Part shown: in pieces, positions 18,112-27,137 of the stretch
Position numbering within the stretch: position 1 is the first letter of the stretch
Layout of the letters: every line of letters begins with the position of its first letter
DNA from: Tannerella sp.
GTDB lineage: Bacteria > Bacteroidota > Bacteroidia > Bacteroidales > Tannerellaceae
Assembly: GCA_031276675.1 (NCBI GenBank)
Contig: JAISMO010000163.1
Coordinates: forward strand, 1 to 64,000
Direction of reading: 5' to 3'
DNA: 64,000 nt
Translations under genes and position numbers: made by a program
The notes under the pieces: model-generated
Seen by the model: only the letters and a program-made list of their open reading frames with translations
Databases searched by the model: none
Told to the model about the DNA's origin: nothing

Positions 18112-19250
18112 CTGTATCCTTCGGCAACGACTCGGATATTGCGTACCGGCCCCTGGGGATCATTACATACGAGATACACCTCCGCAGCCAACTGGCCTTC
18201 CAGCGTTTTGGGGGAAAGAATCACGTTCATGGCAATGCTCTCTCCGGCACGCAACGTCTTCTTGGCCATTGTAATTCGAACGCGCTCATCGTCGCTGCCG
18301 ACGCTGTGAAACGTCAAATCCGACTTTCCTTCGTTGGTGATCATAATCTGCTGTGATACGGATTTGTTTCCCCAACCGAAGAATCCGCTTTTCTTCAACT
18401 TGCCGAAATCCATCGAGGTATTCGAAAACCGAATGGCCGGGGCATTTGCTTTTTCTTCCGCCGTCAGATTTGAAAAATCGTCAACGAAATTCATGGACAG
18501 CGGAAGCGTCTGTTTGACCGTAGCGCCCGATGCACTCACGGCTTTCCACGTGATATGGTCCAGCATGTGCCCCCGTTTGTCCGTCAGTTTGGATGCATCA
18601 AGCGTCATTCTGAACCGCTCGGCTTTTCCGCTTTTCAGTACCGGCGGCGCTTCCAACCGGATATATTCCGGGATGTCATCAAGCGAAAGCGTCACATCTT
18701 CGTTCGAGAAATTGCGTATCCATATCTCCTGTTTGATCTCCGCTCCGGGACGGACGGTGTAGAACAGAAACGCCTTGCGCTCCATCTGAACGGTTCCGAT
18801 CGTGTCATGAAAGGCACGTTGCAGCACGGCACGCCTGGGTACCACATCACCCTGGATGGTCACCCGCAGGCGCGGCCTTCCGTCATTGGTGAAAATGGTC
18901 ACATTTTTCCGGAACGGACCGGGACGGTTCACCGGATCAAACGTAATTGCCACATTGCCGGTTTTTCCCGGCGCAATCGGCTCTCTTGTCCATTGCGGCT
19001 CCGTACAGCCACAGGAGGACTGGACGTGTGTAATGAGCAACGGCGCGTTTCCCGTATTTTTGACCTGAAACACGTGAGAGGCAAAACCGGCTTCCTCCTC
19101 GATCAGTCCGAAATCGTACACGCTCTCCGGCAGCGTAGCCACAGGCGCTCCTTCCGTTTCCGTCTTCCCGTCCTGAGAACCAGCCGGCTGACACAGCAAG
19201 AATAACCCGAAAAGAATACGGGCAACTACTTGTGCTGTCTTCATCAACAT
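18108..19250 (-). CDS. DUF1573 domain lipoprotein or exported protein, long form
   Basis: 380 residues with an N-terminal export signal (VVARILFGLFLLCQPAGS). The DUF1573 domain at about residues 40-135 has YDFGLIEE, HVFQVKNTGNAPLLI and SSCGCTEPQW, the hallmark SCGC Cys pair. Two further Ig-like strand domains follow, including MDFGKLKKSGFFGWGNKSV near 290. These ASH/DUF1573 proteins are envelope proteins of unknown function that are abundant in Bacteroidota. It lies 13 bp after the short DUF1573 gene and overlaps meaB by 4 bp. Confidence 0.8.
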   Translation of the reverse strand: MLMKTAQVVARILFGLFLLCQPAGSQDGKTETEGAPVATLPESVYDFGLIEEEAGFASHVFQVKNTGNAPLLITHVQSSCGCTEPQWTREPIAPGKTGNVAITFDPVNRPGPFRKNVTIFTNDGRPRLRVTIQGDVVPRRAVLQRAFHDTIGTVQMERKAFLFYTVRPGAEIKQEIWIRNFSNEDVTLSLDDIPEYIRLEAPPVLKSGKAERFRMTLDASKLTDKRGHMLDHITWKAVSASGATVKQTLPLSMNFVDDFSNLTAEEKANAPAIRFSNTSMDFGKLKKSGFFGWGNKSVSQQIMITNEGKSDLTFHSVGSDDERVRITMAKKTLRAGESIAMNVILSPKTLEGQLAAEVYLVCNDPQGPVRNIRVVAEGYR

Positions 19251-19263
19251 TCCTGTTTCCGCT

Positions 19264-19659
19264 TTATGATTGCTTGGGAATTACATTCCCTCTGATCGTC
19301 AGCGTATAGCTGCCGGTACTCCCGTTACTGTAGATACTGACCGTTTTGTTGAACTTGTTCGGACGTCCTTTCGGATCGTAGATCACTTTCACTTCACCGG
19401 TTTTACCCGGAGCAATCGGTTCCTTCGTCCATTCGGGAGTCGTACAGCCACACGCAGCCTGCACTCTTGAAATGACCAGAGGCAATTCACCATTATTGAG
19501 AATGGTAAAGATGTGAGATACCGGGCCGTCCGCTTCGTTGATATCTCCAAAGTCATACGATGTGCTGTCTACTACTGTAATAGACGCTTCCTTTTGTTGT
19601 GCATGGAGCATTCCCGAAGTCAGTAAAACAGCCATTAATACAAATAAAACACGTTTCAT
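19264..19659 (-). CDS. DUF1573 domain protein, short form
   Basis: 131 residues from the ATG at 19659, where the signal peptide starts (MKRVLFVLMAVLLTSGMLHA). The mature part is one DUF1573 domain: YDFGDINEADGPVSHIF, NNGELPLVISRVQAACGCT, WTKEPIAPGKTGEV. It matches the N-terminal domain of the next gene closely, including the shared EPIAPGKTG segment, so the two are tandem paralogues. The function is unknown. A TAACTTTG -7 element lies at 19690-19697. Confidence 0.85.
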   Translation of the reverse strand: MKRVLFVLMAVLLTSGMLHAQQKEASITVVDSTSYDFGDINEADGPVSHIFTILNNGELPLVISRVQAACGCTTPEWTKEPIAPGKTGEVKVIYDPKGRPNKFNKTVSIYSNGSTGSYTLTIRGNVIPKQS

Positions 19660-19689
19660 ATTATTCTTTTTTATAGTTAAAAACTGAGG

Positions 19690-19697
19690 CAAAGTTA
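19690..19697 (-). promoter_or_regulatory. -7 element upstream of the DUF1573 pair
   Basis: Minus-strand TAACTTTG fits TAnnTTTG and lies 31 bp upstream of the ATG at 19659, giving the DUF1573-DUF1573-meaB run its own likely start. The -33 box is not evident. Confidence 0.45.
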
Positions 19698-19731
19698 GTG
19701 CTAATTCTTTATCGTTGTATCCGAATATCCA

Positions 19732-20229
19732 TTATTTTTTTCTTTCCAGGGTGCAAAAGGTGTGGGCATACGGGTTTTTGTCGTCCGGCGGAAAATCCTG
19801 ACGGGCTGTTTCCAGCCATTCCGCATCCGTGAACGGCGGGAAAAAAGCGTCTGCTTCCGCAAATGTATGATGTACTCTGGTCAGGTACATTTTCCCGGCC
19901 GCCGCCATTGCCTGCCGGTATACGCTGGCGCCGCCGATGATAAACACTTCTTCTTCCCGTTCACAGGCTGCCAGCGCCTCCTGCAGCGAATGACAGAGAT
20001 CGCAATGTTCGTAATGCCTGTCAGAGTCGGCGCTGAGGACGATATTTTTCCGGTCCGGCAAGGCTCCGTGAGGCAAGGATTCATACGTTTTCCGTCCCAT
20101 AATCACCGTATGACCGGCTGTGATTTCCTTAAAACGTTTCAGGTCGTGAGGCAGATGCCACAGCAGTTGCCGGCCTTTACCGATGGCTCCCTGTTCATCC
20201 GTGGCTGCAATTATGGAAATCATACTCAT
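19732..20229 (-). CDS. folA: Dihydrofolate reductase
   Basis: 165 residues, the usual length. ISIIAATDEQGAIGKGRQLLWHLPHDLKRFK at the N-terminus contains the substrate-site Asp of LPHDLKRFK; then VIMGRKTYESLP near residue 42 and FIIGGASVYRQAM near 97 (NADPH binding). It reduces dihydrofolate to tetrahydrofolate, the step needed after thymidylate synthase. It is 24 bp behind thyA on the same strand, the common pairing. Either of two ATGs (20229, 20223) could start it. Confidence 0.95.
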   Translation of the reverse strand: MSMISIIAATDEQGAIGKGRQLLWHLPHDLKRFKEITAGHTVIMGRKTYESLPHGALPDRKNIVLSADSDRHYEHCDLCHSLQEALAACEREEEVFIIGGASVYRQAMAAAGKMYLTRVHHTFAEADAFFPPFTDAEWLETARQDFPPDDKNPYAHTFCTLERKK

Positions 20230-20253
20230 GAGAAATCCTTGAATGATTAAATT

Positions 20254-21048
20254 TCACACCGATACTTCGCCCCTGATATGCGGCCAGGGGTCGTAATTGA
20301 CCGGTTCGAAGTCTTCGTAGCGGAAGTCGAAAATACTTTTTACGTCGGGATTGATTTTCATCTGCGGGAGCGGACGCGGCGTTCGAGTCAACTGCACCTG
20401 CACCTGTTCGAGGTGGTTGTTGTAGATATGCGCATCGCCCAGCGTATGGATGAAATCGCCCGCTTCCAGGCCGGTCACCTGCGCCGTCATCTGCAACAGC
20501 AGGGCATAGGAAGCGATATTGAACGGCACGCCCAGAAAAATATCGGCGCTCCGCTGGTACAGTTGCATACTCAGCCGTCCGCCGGCCACGTAGAACTGGA
20601 AAAACACGTGGCAGGGCGGGAGGTTCATGTTGGCAAGGTCGCCCACGTTCCAGGCGCTCACGATGATGCGTCGCGAATCGGGGTGATGCTTAATGGCATG
20701 AACGGCATCGCTGATCTGATCAATGCAGCCGCCTTTATAATCCGGCCAGGAACGCCACTGGTAGCCATAGATGTGTCCCAGGTCGCCGGATTCGTCTGCC
20801 CATTCGTTCCAGATGCGCACGCCGTGTTCCTGCAGGTAACGCACGTTCGTATCACCCTGCAAAAACCACAGCAGTTCGTAGATGATCGACTTCAGGTGCA
20901 GTTTCTTGGTGGTAAGCAGCGGGAATCCTTCGCGCAGGTCAAAGCGCATCTGATACCCGAAAATACTCCGTGTTCCCGTGCCTGTCCGGTCCTGTTTTTC
21001 CACCCCTTGCCGGAGCACGTCTTCAAGCAAGTTTATGTATTGTCTCAT
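20254..21048 (-). CDS. thyA: Thymidylate synthase
   Basis: 264 residues from the ATG at 21048, the length of classical ThyA, starting [15 protein letters not shown]. Key blocks: [12 protein letters not shown] near residue 20, [13 protein letters not shown] near 60, the catalytic Cys in [10 protein letters not shown] near 146, [18 protein letters not shown] near 165 and [10 protein letters not shown] near 207. It methylates dUMP with methylene-tetrahydrofolate. An upstream in-frame ATG at 21144 is excluded by a strong promoter that ends 9 bp before 21048. Confidence 0.97.
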   Translation of the reverse strand: MRQYINLLEDVLRQGVEKQDRTGTGTRSIFGYQMRFDLREGFPLLTTKKLHLKSIIYELLWFLQGDTNVRYLQEHGVRIWNEWADESGDLGHIYGYQWRSWPDYKGGCIDQISDAVHAIKHHPDSRRIIVSAWNVGDLANMNLPPCHVFFQFYVAGGRLSMQLYQRSADIFLGVPFNIASYALLLQMTAQVTGLEAGDFIHTLGDAHIYNNHLEQVQVQLTRTPRPLPQMKINPDVKSIFDFRYEDFEPVNYDPWPHIRGEVSV

Positions 21049-21056
21049 AACGCACG

Positions 21057-21087
21057 CAAAAGTAAGCAATAAAACATTCGGGACAAA
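21057..21087 (-). promoter_or_regulatory. Promoter of thyA-folA
   Basis: Minus-strand TTTG (21084-21087), exactly 19 bp, then TACTTTTG (21057-21064): both Bacteroidota consensus elements at ideal spacing. The predicted transcript start is only a few bases from the thyA ATG at 21048, implying a very short or absent leader. Confidence 0.8.
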
Positions 21088-21179
21088 AAAAGACGGTCGC
21101 ATCCTGATGCCTGCGCAGCCGGTTCGCCCCTTCGGCAGTGACACACTTCTTTTTCGTCCGGTTATCCGGACTTTTGTCG

Positions 21180-21187
21180 TATCTTTG
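21180..21187 (+). promoter_or_regulatory. -7 element upstream of queC
   Basis: TATCTTTG fits TAnnTTTG, 40 bp before the ATG at 21228. There is no convincing TTG at -33. It supports 21228 as the start rather than the upstream in-frame ATG at 21138. Confidence 0.5.
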
Positions 21188-21227
21188 CGCCGTGTGCTTG
21201 TTGAACCACGTTAAAAACAAGATAAGA

Positions 21228-21911
21228 ATGAAATATCCGGATGCTGCGCTTGTCTGCTTTTCCGGCGGACAGGACTCTACAACTTGCCTGTTTTGGGCAA
21301 AAAAACAGTTTGCAAAGGTGGAAGCCCTTTGTTTTACCTACGGGCAGAAACATGTGCTCGAAGCCGAAGTGGCGCGAAAAATCGCGCAGGCGGCGGGGAC
21401 ACGCTTCCATCTGATGGACCTCTCCCTGCTTGCTCATCTGTCTTCCAGTTCGCTCACGGATGCCTCCGTCGAGATGGATATGGAAATGCCTGCCGGCGGC
21501 TATCCCAATACGTTTGTGCCGGGACGCAACCTGGTTTTTCTCGCCTTTGCCGCGATTCTGGCGCGGCAAAGGCATATTTTTCACCTGGTGACGGGCGTTT
21601 CGGAAGCCGATTTCAGCGGCTATCCCGACTGTCGCGATACCTTTGTCCGGTCGCTGAATGTGACGCTGAACCTCGCCATGGACGAGCAGTTCGTCATCCA
21701 TACGCCCCTGATGAACCGCGACAAGGCCGAAGTGTGGCAGCTGGCCGACGAACTGGGTGTGTTTGAACAGGTGCGTACACAGACGCTCACCTGCTACAAC
21801 GGGATTCCGGCGGAGGGCTGCGGCCACTGTCCGGCCTGCAAACTGCGCCGCGAAGGACTGGAGAAATACCTCCGCATGAGCGGCAGGAATCTTGAACAGA
21901 AAATGGAATAA
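21228..21911 (+). CDS. queC: 7-cyano-7-deazaguanine synthase QueC
   Basis: 227 residues from the ATG at 21228. ATP-pyrophosphatase loop [13 protein letters not shown] near residue 10, then the family blocks [21 protein letters not shown] near 95 and [11 protein letters not shown] near 130, and the zinc site ending in [13 protein letters not shown] near 205. It converts 7-carboxy-7-deazaguanine to preQ0 in the queuosine pathway. The stop is 4 bp before queF, so they form one unit. QueD and QueE are not in the window. Confidence 0.95.
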   Translation: MKYPDAALVCFSGGQDSTTCLFWAKKQFAKVEALCFTYGQKHVLEAEVARKIAQAAGTRFHLMDLSLLAHLSSSSLTDASVEMDMEMPAGGYPNTFVPGRNLVFLAFAAILARQRHIFHLVTGVSEADFSGYPDCRDTFVRSLNVTLNLAMDEQFVIHTPLMNRDKAEVWQLADELGVFEQVRTQTLTCYNGIPAEGCGHCPACKLRREGLEKYLRMSGRNLEQKME

Positions 21912-21915
21912 GCAT

Positions 21916-22383
21916 ATGGAACGTTCACAAGAAGGATTGACGGCACTGGGCCGCAAGACGGAGTATCCGACAGGCTATGCTCCGCAGATACTGGAAACAT
22001 TTGCAAACCGGCATCCGGAGCATGACTACCGGGTGCGTTTTCGCTGTCCCGAATTTACGAGCCTGTGCCCGATTACCGGACAGCCTGACTTTGCTACCAT
22101 ACAAATCGACTACCTCCCCGACTGCCGGATGGTCGAAAGCAAAAGCCTGAAGCTGTATCTGTCCGGCTTTCGCAATCACGGCGCTTTTCATGAAGACTGC
22201 GTCAACCTGATTATGAAAGACCTGATACGGCTGATGGATCCCAAATACATCGAAGTGACCGGGCGCTTCACGCCGCGCGGCGGCATCAGTATCCATCCGT
22301 TTTGCGCTTACGGACGTCCCGGCACCAAATACGAATCCTGGGCCGAACAGCGTCTGGGCCGTTATCCCGCACGCCATGAGTAG
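21916..22383 (+). CDS. queF: NADPH-dependent 7-cyano-7-deazaguanine reductase QueF
   Basis: 155 residues from the ATG at 21916; the shorter, unimodular type. [19 protein letters not shown] near residue 45 holds the catalytic Cys and the following Asp, and [21 protein letters not shown] near 80 is the QueF substrate/NADPH segment. It reduces preQ0 to preQ1, the base inserted into tRNA for queuosine. It overlaps the start of the glycogen synthase gene by 8 bp. Confidence 0.95.
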   Translation: MERSQEGLTALGRKTEYPTGYAPQILETFANRHPEHDYRVRFRCPEFTSLCPITGQPDFATIQIDYLPDCRMVESKSLKLYLSGFRNHGAFHEDCVNLIMKDLIRLMDPKYIEVTGRFTPRGGISIHPFCAYGRPGTKYESWAEQRLGRYPARHE

Positions 22384-24052
22384 ATACGGAGCAAACACGG
22401 CAGGGCCTGACTTCCTTTTCGAAAGCAGCTGGGAGGTATGCAACAAGGTCGGAGGCATCTACACGGTACTTTCCACCAAGGCGCGGACGCTGCATCAGCG
22501 CTATGGCGACCGCGCAATTTTCATCGGCCCCGACCTCGGACAGCCCGCTCCCGATTTCATCGCCGATCCGTCGCTTTTCCCCGAATGGGCTGTGCACGTC
22601 CACGCGCATGAAACGCTGCGCATCAAGGTGGGACGATGGAACATCTGCGGGATGCCGCCCGTCGTGCTGGTTGACTTCAAACCCTTTTTTTCCGAACGGA
22701 ACACGCTGTTTTTCGAGATATGGGAAACTTTCGGCGTCGATTCGTCCGTTGCCTACGGCGACTATGACGAATCGTGCATTTTCGCGTATGCCGCGGCGCA
22801 AACCATCCGGAGTTTTTACCGCTTCCATCATCTGGAAGAGCAGCGGGTAATCGCCCACTTTGACGAATGGATGCTGGGGATGGGACTGCTCTTTCTCCGG
22901 AAACACCTGCCCGCCGTGGCCACCGTGTTCACAACCCATGCCACGACCGTTGGACGCGCCATTGCCGGCAACGGCAAACCGCTCTACGGATATATGCAGG
23001 GATATGACGGCGACCAGATGGCGCGCGAACTGCATGTCGAAGCCAAACATGCCCTGGAGAAACAGGCGGCACACCGGGCCGACAGCTTCACAACCGTCAG
23101 CCGCATCACGGCCATGGAGTGTGCCCGCCTGCTGGACAAGGCGCCGGATACGGTCACGCCGAACGGGTTCGAACCTGATCTGGTGCCCGCCGGCGAAGCC
23201 TATGAGATCCGGCGCGGCAAAGCGCGGGAGACCCTGCTGCGCGCAGCAGGAAAACTGCTGGGCGCGCCGGTCGATCCGGAGGCCTTTCTGATTGCCACCG
23301 GAGGGCGCTATGAGTACCGCAACAAAGGCCTCGACGTATTTATCGACGCCATGAACCGTCTCCGCCTGTCGGACGAACTGAAGCGCGAAACGCTGGCTTT
23401 CATCCTGGTGCCCGCCTGGGTCTATGCGCCCCGAGCAGACCTGAAAGCGGCCCTTGAACAGGATTTTCCGCAGACGGTACCGATGCAGACGCCTTTGCTG
23501 ACTCACTGGCTCCACCGGATGGCGGATGACCCCGTGATGAACTTTCTTTTCCATGCCGGCTTCTCCAATCGCCCGTCCGACAGGCTGAAAATCATCTTTG
23601 TCCCCTGCTACATGGACGGCTGTGACGGCATTTTCAACCTCACCTACTACGACCTGCTGATCGGAATGGATGCAACCGTTTTCCCCTCCTATTACGAGCC
23701 GTGGGGATATACGCCGCTGGAAAGCATCGCCTTCGGCGTCCCGACGGTGACGACCGACCTGGCCGGCTTCGGCGCGTGGGCAAAAAGCACCGTGCCCGCA
23801 GAGACCCTGGACGACGGCGTGGCCGCAGTCCACCGAACGGACGACAATTACGGCGAGGTGACGGAAACCGTGGCCGGACTGCTGCTCGCCCTGAGCCGGA
23901 AGCCGGAAGCCGAACGGAAAGCCCTTCGCAAGACCTGTTTCGACCTGGCCTCCAAAGCCGAATGGCAACACTTCATTGCCCATTATGAAACGGCTTACGG
24001 GCAGGCGCTCGCAAAGGCGGCAGCAAGAATAAAACAACGCGCGGATAAATAA
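22376..24052 (+). CDS. Glycogen synthase, GT3-type
   Basis: 558 residues. The N-terminus [22 protein letters not shown] contains the KVGGIxxV nucleotide-sugar motif, and a C-terminal block [30 protein letters not shown] near 430-460 is the GT-B donor site with the EPWG-x2-PLE motif. Similarity is to the eukaryote-like GT3 glycogen synthases found in Bacteroidota rather than to GlgA (GT5). It extends alpha-1,4-glucan chains from UDP-glucose. It overlaps queF, an unexpected partner, and precedes the FkbM gene by 6 bp. Confidence 0.85.
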   Translation: MSRYGANTAGPDFLFESSWEVCNKVGGIYTVLSTKARTLHQRYGDRAIFIGPDLGQPAPDFIADPSLFPEWAVHVHAHETLRIKVGRWNICGMPPVVLVDFKPFFSERNTLFFEIWETFGVDSSVAYGDYDESCIFAYAAAQTIRSFYRFHHLEEQRVIAHFDEWMLGMGLLFLRKHLPAVATVFTTHATTVGRAIAGNGKPLYGYMQGYDGDQMARELHVEAKHALEKQAAHRADSFTTVSRITAMECARLLDKAPDTVTPNGFEPDLVPAGEAYEIRRGKARETLLRAAGKLLGAPVDPEAFLIATGGRYEYRNKGLDVFIDAMNRLRLSDELKRETLAFILVPAWVYAPRADLKAALEQDFPQTVPMQTPLLTHWLHRMADDPVMNFLFHAGFSNRPSDRLKIIFVPCYMDGCDGIFNLTYYDLLIGMDATVFPSYYEPWGYTPLESIAFGVPTVTTDLAGFGAWAKSTVPAETLDDGVAAVHRTDDNYGEVTETVAGLLLALSRKPEAERKALRKTCFDLASKAEWQHFIAHYETAYGQALAKAAARIKQRADK

Positions 24053-24058
24053 CACAGA

Positions 24059-25177
24059 ATGGATTTCAAGGAATTATTCAGGCCGGACTTCACCGTGAAA
24101 GACGAAGAGGTGACGGCATCGCTCCGGCGCTCGCCCTGTCCCGTGATCCTGTACGGCGCGGCAGAAGACGTGGGAGACCGGATCGTCAACAAACTGTCGG
24201 CCTGCGGCCTGCACCTTGCCGGCGTGGTCGTGGACGAAGACTGTCCGGCCGCCGTCGATACGCCCGCGCTGTCGGGCACGGATGTATACACGCCAGCCGG
24301 TGCGGACAAACGCTTTGCGGCCTACCACGTCCTCATCGGCTTTGTCGGGGGGTATGCCCGGACCGGCCACATCGCGCGGAAATTCCGCAACGCCCGGTCG
24401 GTCGACTATCTCTCCGAACTGTTCGACATGGAAATCATTACGCCCTCCTTCGTCGCAGCGCACCGCGAACCGCTCGAAGCCCTTTACCGCAGCCTTGGCG
24501 ACCCGCTCTCGCAAGACTCCTTCGTCGCCTACCTGCTGGCCAAAACCCGACAGGACATGCGCTACATCCCGCCCTTTTTCGACAGGGCACAGTACTTCCC
24601 CGCCGGACTCTTCAGGCTGACGGACCACGAATCCTATTTCGACTGCGGCGCCTTCACCGGCGACACCGTCGCCGATTTCCTGCACGCTACCGGCGGACGC
24701 TACCGCCACATCTGGGCAGCCGAACCCGACCCGTCCAACTTCCGCCGGCTGACGCGCTTCATCGCCGACCGCCGGCTGACCGGCATTGAGGCCGTGAACC
24801 GGGGAATCTACAGCTTCGCCGGCCGCCTGCCCTTTCAGGCGGAAGGAAACATGCTCTCGATGATTGCCGCAGAGGCCGCGCAGAGCATTGAGGTGGATAC
24901 CGTCGACCGCATCGCGGCCGGCCGGCCGGTCACCTACCTCAAAATGGACGTGGAAGGCGCCGAACTGATGGCGCTCCGCGGCGCCGAACAAACCCTCCGC
25001 ACACACCGGCCGCTGCTGGGAATCAGCATCTATCACCGGCAACGCGACCTGATCGACATCCCCGCCTTCATCCACTCCCTTGTACCCGAATACCGCTTTC
25101 ATTTCAGGGTGCACAAGAAACTGGCCATCGACACCGTACTGTATGCCGTGGCGCCCCACTCCGGATCATCCTCCTGA
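24059..25177 (+). CDS. FkbM family methyltransferase
   Basis: 372 residues. Residues 1-140 carry a Rossmann-like segment (VILYGAAEDVGDRIVNKL, then a lid with YHVLIGFVGGYARTGH). The methyltransferase domain starts near 190 with YFDCGAFTGDTVADFL (SAM-binding motif I), then WAAEPDPSNFRRL near 223, and DTVDRIAAGRPVTYLKMDVEGAELMALRGAE near 280-310, the FkbM signature. It probably O-methylates a sugar, often in surface polysaccharides. Its place after glycogen synthase is unusual. A GC hairpin follows at 25185. Confidence 0.8.
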   Translation: MDFKELFRPDFTVKDEEVTASLRRSPCPVILYGAAEDVGDRIVNKLSACGLHLAGVVVDEDCPAAVDTPALSGTDVYTPAGADKRFAAYHVLIGFVGGYARTGHIARKFRNARSVDYLSELFDMEIITPSFVAAHREPLEALYRSLGDPLSQDSFVAYLLAKTRQDMRYIPPFFDRAQYFPAGLFRLTDHESYFDCGAFTGDTVADFLHATGGRYRHIWAAEPDPSNFRRLTRFIADRRLTGIEAVNRGIYSFAGRLPFQAEGNMLSMIAAEAAQSIEVDTVDRIAAGRPVTYLKMDVEGAELMALRGAEQTLRTHRPLLGISIYHRQRDLIDIPAFIHSLVPEYRFHFRVHKKLAIDTVLYAVAPHSGSSS

Positions 25178-25184
25178 AGCAGCT

Positions 25185-25213
25185 GAACGGCCGCTGCGGC
25201 TGTTTGGCCGTTC
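25185..25213 (+). terminator. Stem-loop downstream of the FkbM gene
   Basis: GAACGGCC (25185-25192) pairs with GGCCGTTC (25206-25213) across a 13-nt loop, 8 bp after the FkbM stop. The position suggests a terminator for the queC-FkbM run, but the following bases (GGATGCTGTT) hold only a weak U-run. Confidence 0.4.
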
Positions 25214-25229
25214 GGATGCTGTTGCCCGT

Positions 25230-25344
25230 TTATGCTGCGACGCAGCATAGCGTTATGCTGTGACACGGCATAGCCTTATGCTGCGACACGGCATAGCCTT
25301 ATGCTGTGACACAGCATAACGTTATGCTGTGATGCAGAACGGAG
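25230..25344. repeat. Palindromic tandem array, 23-bp period, five units
   Basis: Units begin at 25230, 25253, 25276, 25299 and 25322 (the last is truncated). Unit 1 contains the perfect palindrome ATGCTGCGACGCAGCAT and unit 4 ATGCTGTGACACAGCAT, so a C-G pair is replaced by T-A on both arms. The array fills the gap between two convergent genes (FkbM and the dipeptidase). The remainder of the gap, 25345-25478, shows nothing recognisable. Confidence 0.9.
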
Positions 25345-25478
25345 CCGCCACGGAAAGACGACTCACGGTATGCCGATAATCTGCTCATTCATTTTGATTT
25401 AGCCTTTTGACCGGAAACAGGTCTGCGGAGAAAAGCGCCGCCGTCACCGGTCACCGGGTCAGGCCGCCGGGTCGGTAC

Positions 25479-26171
25479 TTATTCGATCAGTTTGTATTTT
25501 GTCTGTGCGGTACGGCTGGAGCAGGCGTTGAAATGCCACCACTCGCTGGTGATGGCGGTGAAGCCGGCCCGGCGCATGACGCGGCGCAGCAACCGGCGGT
25601 TATCACAGTCTTCGCGGCTGATCCGGCCTGCCTGCAACAGCGCCTCTTCCCGGTTCGTGTTCGCCTCTTCGCCGAAATAGTCGAAGAGCGTACCCATCGG
25701 GAGCGGCCGTCCGGTATCGTCCACAATCGTGACGTCCACCGCCATGCCGTAGTTGTGGCGTCCGTTTTTCTTTCGCGGATTGGAGACGTAATACGCCCGG
25801 GGCGTGCCGCGCACCTGCTCCCACATCAGCCGCTGGACGGCCATCGGGCGCGCCGCGTCATAGACAAGCAGACTGTAGCCCGGATGCAGCTCCCGCAGAT
25901 ACCGCTGCGCCCGGACCAGCATCCCGGCCGCATCGGGATGCAGCCAGGCCCCCGTCGCGCCCTGATACACGGCCCTGCTCATGAAATTGACCGGCGTGGC
26001 ATAGGCCAGACGCACCTGAATGGTCGAATCGAGCGTCCGGACATCCACCATGCCGCTTTCCCGCATCCGCCGGTCCCAGTCTTCCGACTGAGCGTTCAGG
26101 GAAAGGAAAAAGCACAGGCACAGGCTCACAAGCCAGCAGGTCCACAAACTGCGATTGCGTATCATATTCAA
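25479..26171 (-). CDS. D-alanyl-D-alanine dipeptidase (peptidase M15D, VanX/DdpX-like)
   Basis: 230 residues with an N-terminal signal (LWTCWLVSLCLCFFLSLNAQ). Zinc-peptidase motifs: RHNYGMAVDVTIVD near residue 138 (His and Asp ligands, SxHxxGxAxD-type) and ITSEWWHFNA near 213 (catalytic Glu and the third ligand His). It cleaves D-Ala-D-Ala dipeptide, probably in the periplasm, for peptidoglycan recycling; no vancomycin-resistance genes are near. It lies 18 bp behind murI on the same strand, which fits a cell-wall context. Confidence 0.85.
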   Translation of the reverse strand: MNMIRNRSLWTCWLVSLCLCFFLSLNAQSEDWDRRMRESGMVDVRTLDSTIQVRLAYATPVNFMSRAVYQGATGAWLHPDAAGMLVRAQRYLRELHPGYSLLVYDAARPMAVQRLMWEQVRGTPRAYYVSNPRKKNGRHNYGMAVDVTIVDDTGRPLPMGTLFDYFGEEANTNREEALLQAGRISREDCDNRRLLRRVMRRAGFTAITSEWWHFNACSSRTAQTKYKLIE

Positions 26172-26189
26172 TTTACCTTACGATGCTTT

Positions 26190-27029
26190 CTAACTGATTA
26201 CGGCCTGAGTCACTGCCGTGACCGGCCGTTTGAGGAACAGAGAGGCCATTTCCGAAAATTTGGTCACGGATTCGGTCGTCAGAAAACGGCAGCGTCCCTT
26301 CTTCGTCAGCTGTCCGTCTATCTCCGGATGACGGAGCAGGTAATCCTTCAGTCGATCGGCCACCTGTTCTCCCTGCGGAAAAAGCGTAATGCCCCCGGGC
26401 AGGAACTGTTTGATTTTCTCCGTCAGGAGCGGATAATGTGTACATCCCAGCAGAATCGTGTCGATCCGCGCATCCCGCGCCAGCAGCCGGTCGACGTGCT
26501 GTTTCACAAAATAGTCGGCGCCGGGGGAATTGCATTCATTGTTTTCGACCAGGGGTACCCACATCGGACAGGCTTCACTCACAAGCGTGACATGCGGAAA
26601 TAACTTGGCGATTTCCAGTGCATACGACCGGGAAACGATGGTGCCCGGCGTTCCGAAAATGCCGATGTGTTTGGTTTGGCTGAGCCGGTCCACGATTTCG
26701 ACCGTGGGGCGTATGATTCCCAGCACCCGCCGTGTGGGATCCATGCGGGGCAGGTCGCGTTGCTGGATAGTTCGCAGCGCCTTGGCCGAAGCCGTATTGC
26801 AGGCCAGAATCACCAGCGGGCAGCCGGCGTTGAACAGATACTGCACAGACTGGCGCGTAAAGCGGTAAACCACTTCAAACGACCGTACCCCGTAGGGCGC
26901 CCGGGCATTGTCGCCCAGATACAGGTAATCGTATTGCGGCAACCATTCGCGTATCTTTTCAAGAATGGTCAACCCGCCGTAGCCTGAGTCAAAAATCCCG
27001 ACGGGTATGCTTTTATCATCTGCTTTCAT
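26190..27029 (-). CDS. murI: Glutamate racemase
   Basis: 279 residues. FDSGYGGLTILEKI near residue 13, the first catalytic Cys in ILACNTASAKAL near 73-85, and the second in LLGCTHYPLL near 190. It makes D-glutamate for peptidoglycan in the cytosol. The start ATG at 27029 directly abuts the T-tract of an intrinsic terminator that follows the two OmpH genes, so its expression depends on read-through or an unseen promoter. In Bacteroidales murI often follows bamA and the OmpH genes, as here except for bamA. Confidence 0.93.
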   Translation of the reverse strand: MKADDKSIPVGIFDSGYGGLTILEKIREWLPQYDYLYLGDNARAPYGVRSFEVVYRFTRQSVQYLFNAGCPLVILACNTASAKALRTIQQRDLPRMDPTRRVLGIIRPTVEIVDRLSQTKHIGIFGTPGTIVSRSYALEIAKLFPHVTLVSEACPMWVPLVENNECNSPGADYFVKQHVDRLLARDARIDTILLGCTHYPLLTEKIKQFLPGGITLFPQGEQVADRLKDYLLRHPEIDGQLTKKGRCRFLTTESVTKFSEMASLFLKRPVTAVTQAVIS

Positions 27030-27067
27030 AAAAAAAAAGATGTCTTCTCCCCTGCGGGAAAGACATC
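27030..27067 (-). terminator. Intrinsic terminator or attenuator abutting the murI start
   Basis: Read on the minus strand, GATGTCTT (27067-27060) pairs with AAGACATC (27046-27039), with an inner TCCC/GGGA stem around a 4-nt loop, followed at once by nine T residues (27038-27030). The next base starts the murI ATG. It has all features of a rho-independent terminator for the OmpH genes. Confidence 0.8.
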
Positions 27068-27137
27068 CCTTTCGTTCTGAAAAAGTTTCAAGTTTCGAGT
27101 TAAATGCCGGACCTTCAATGTCCGGGTGGCGTTCCTG

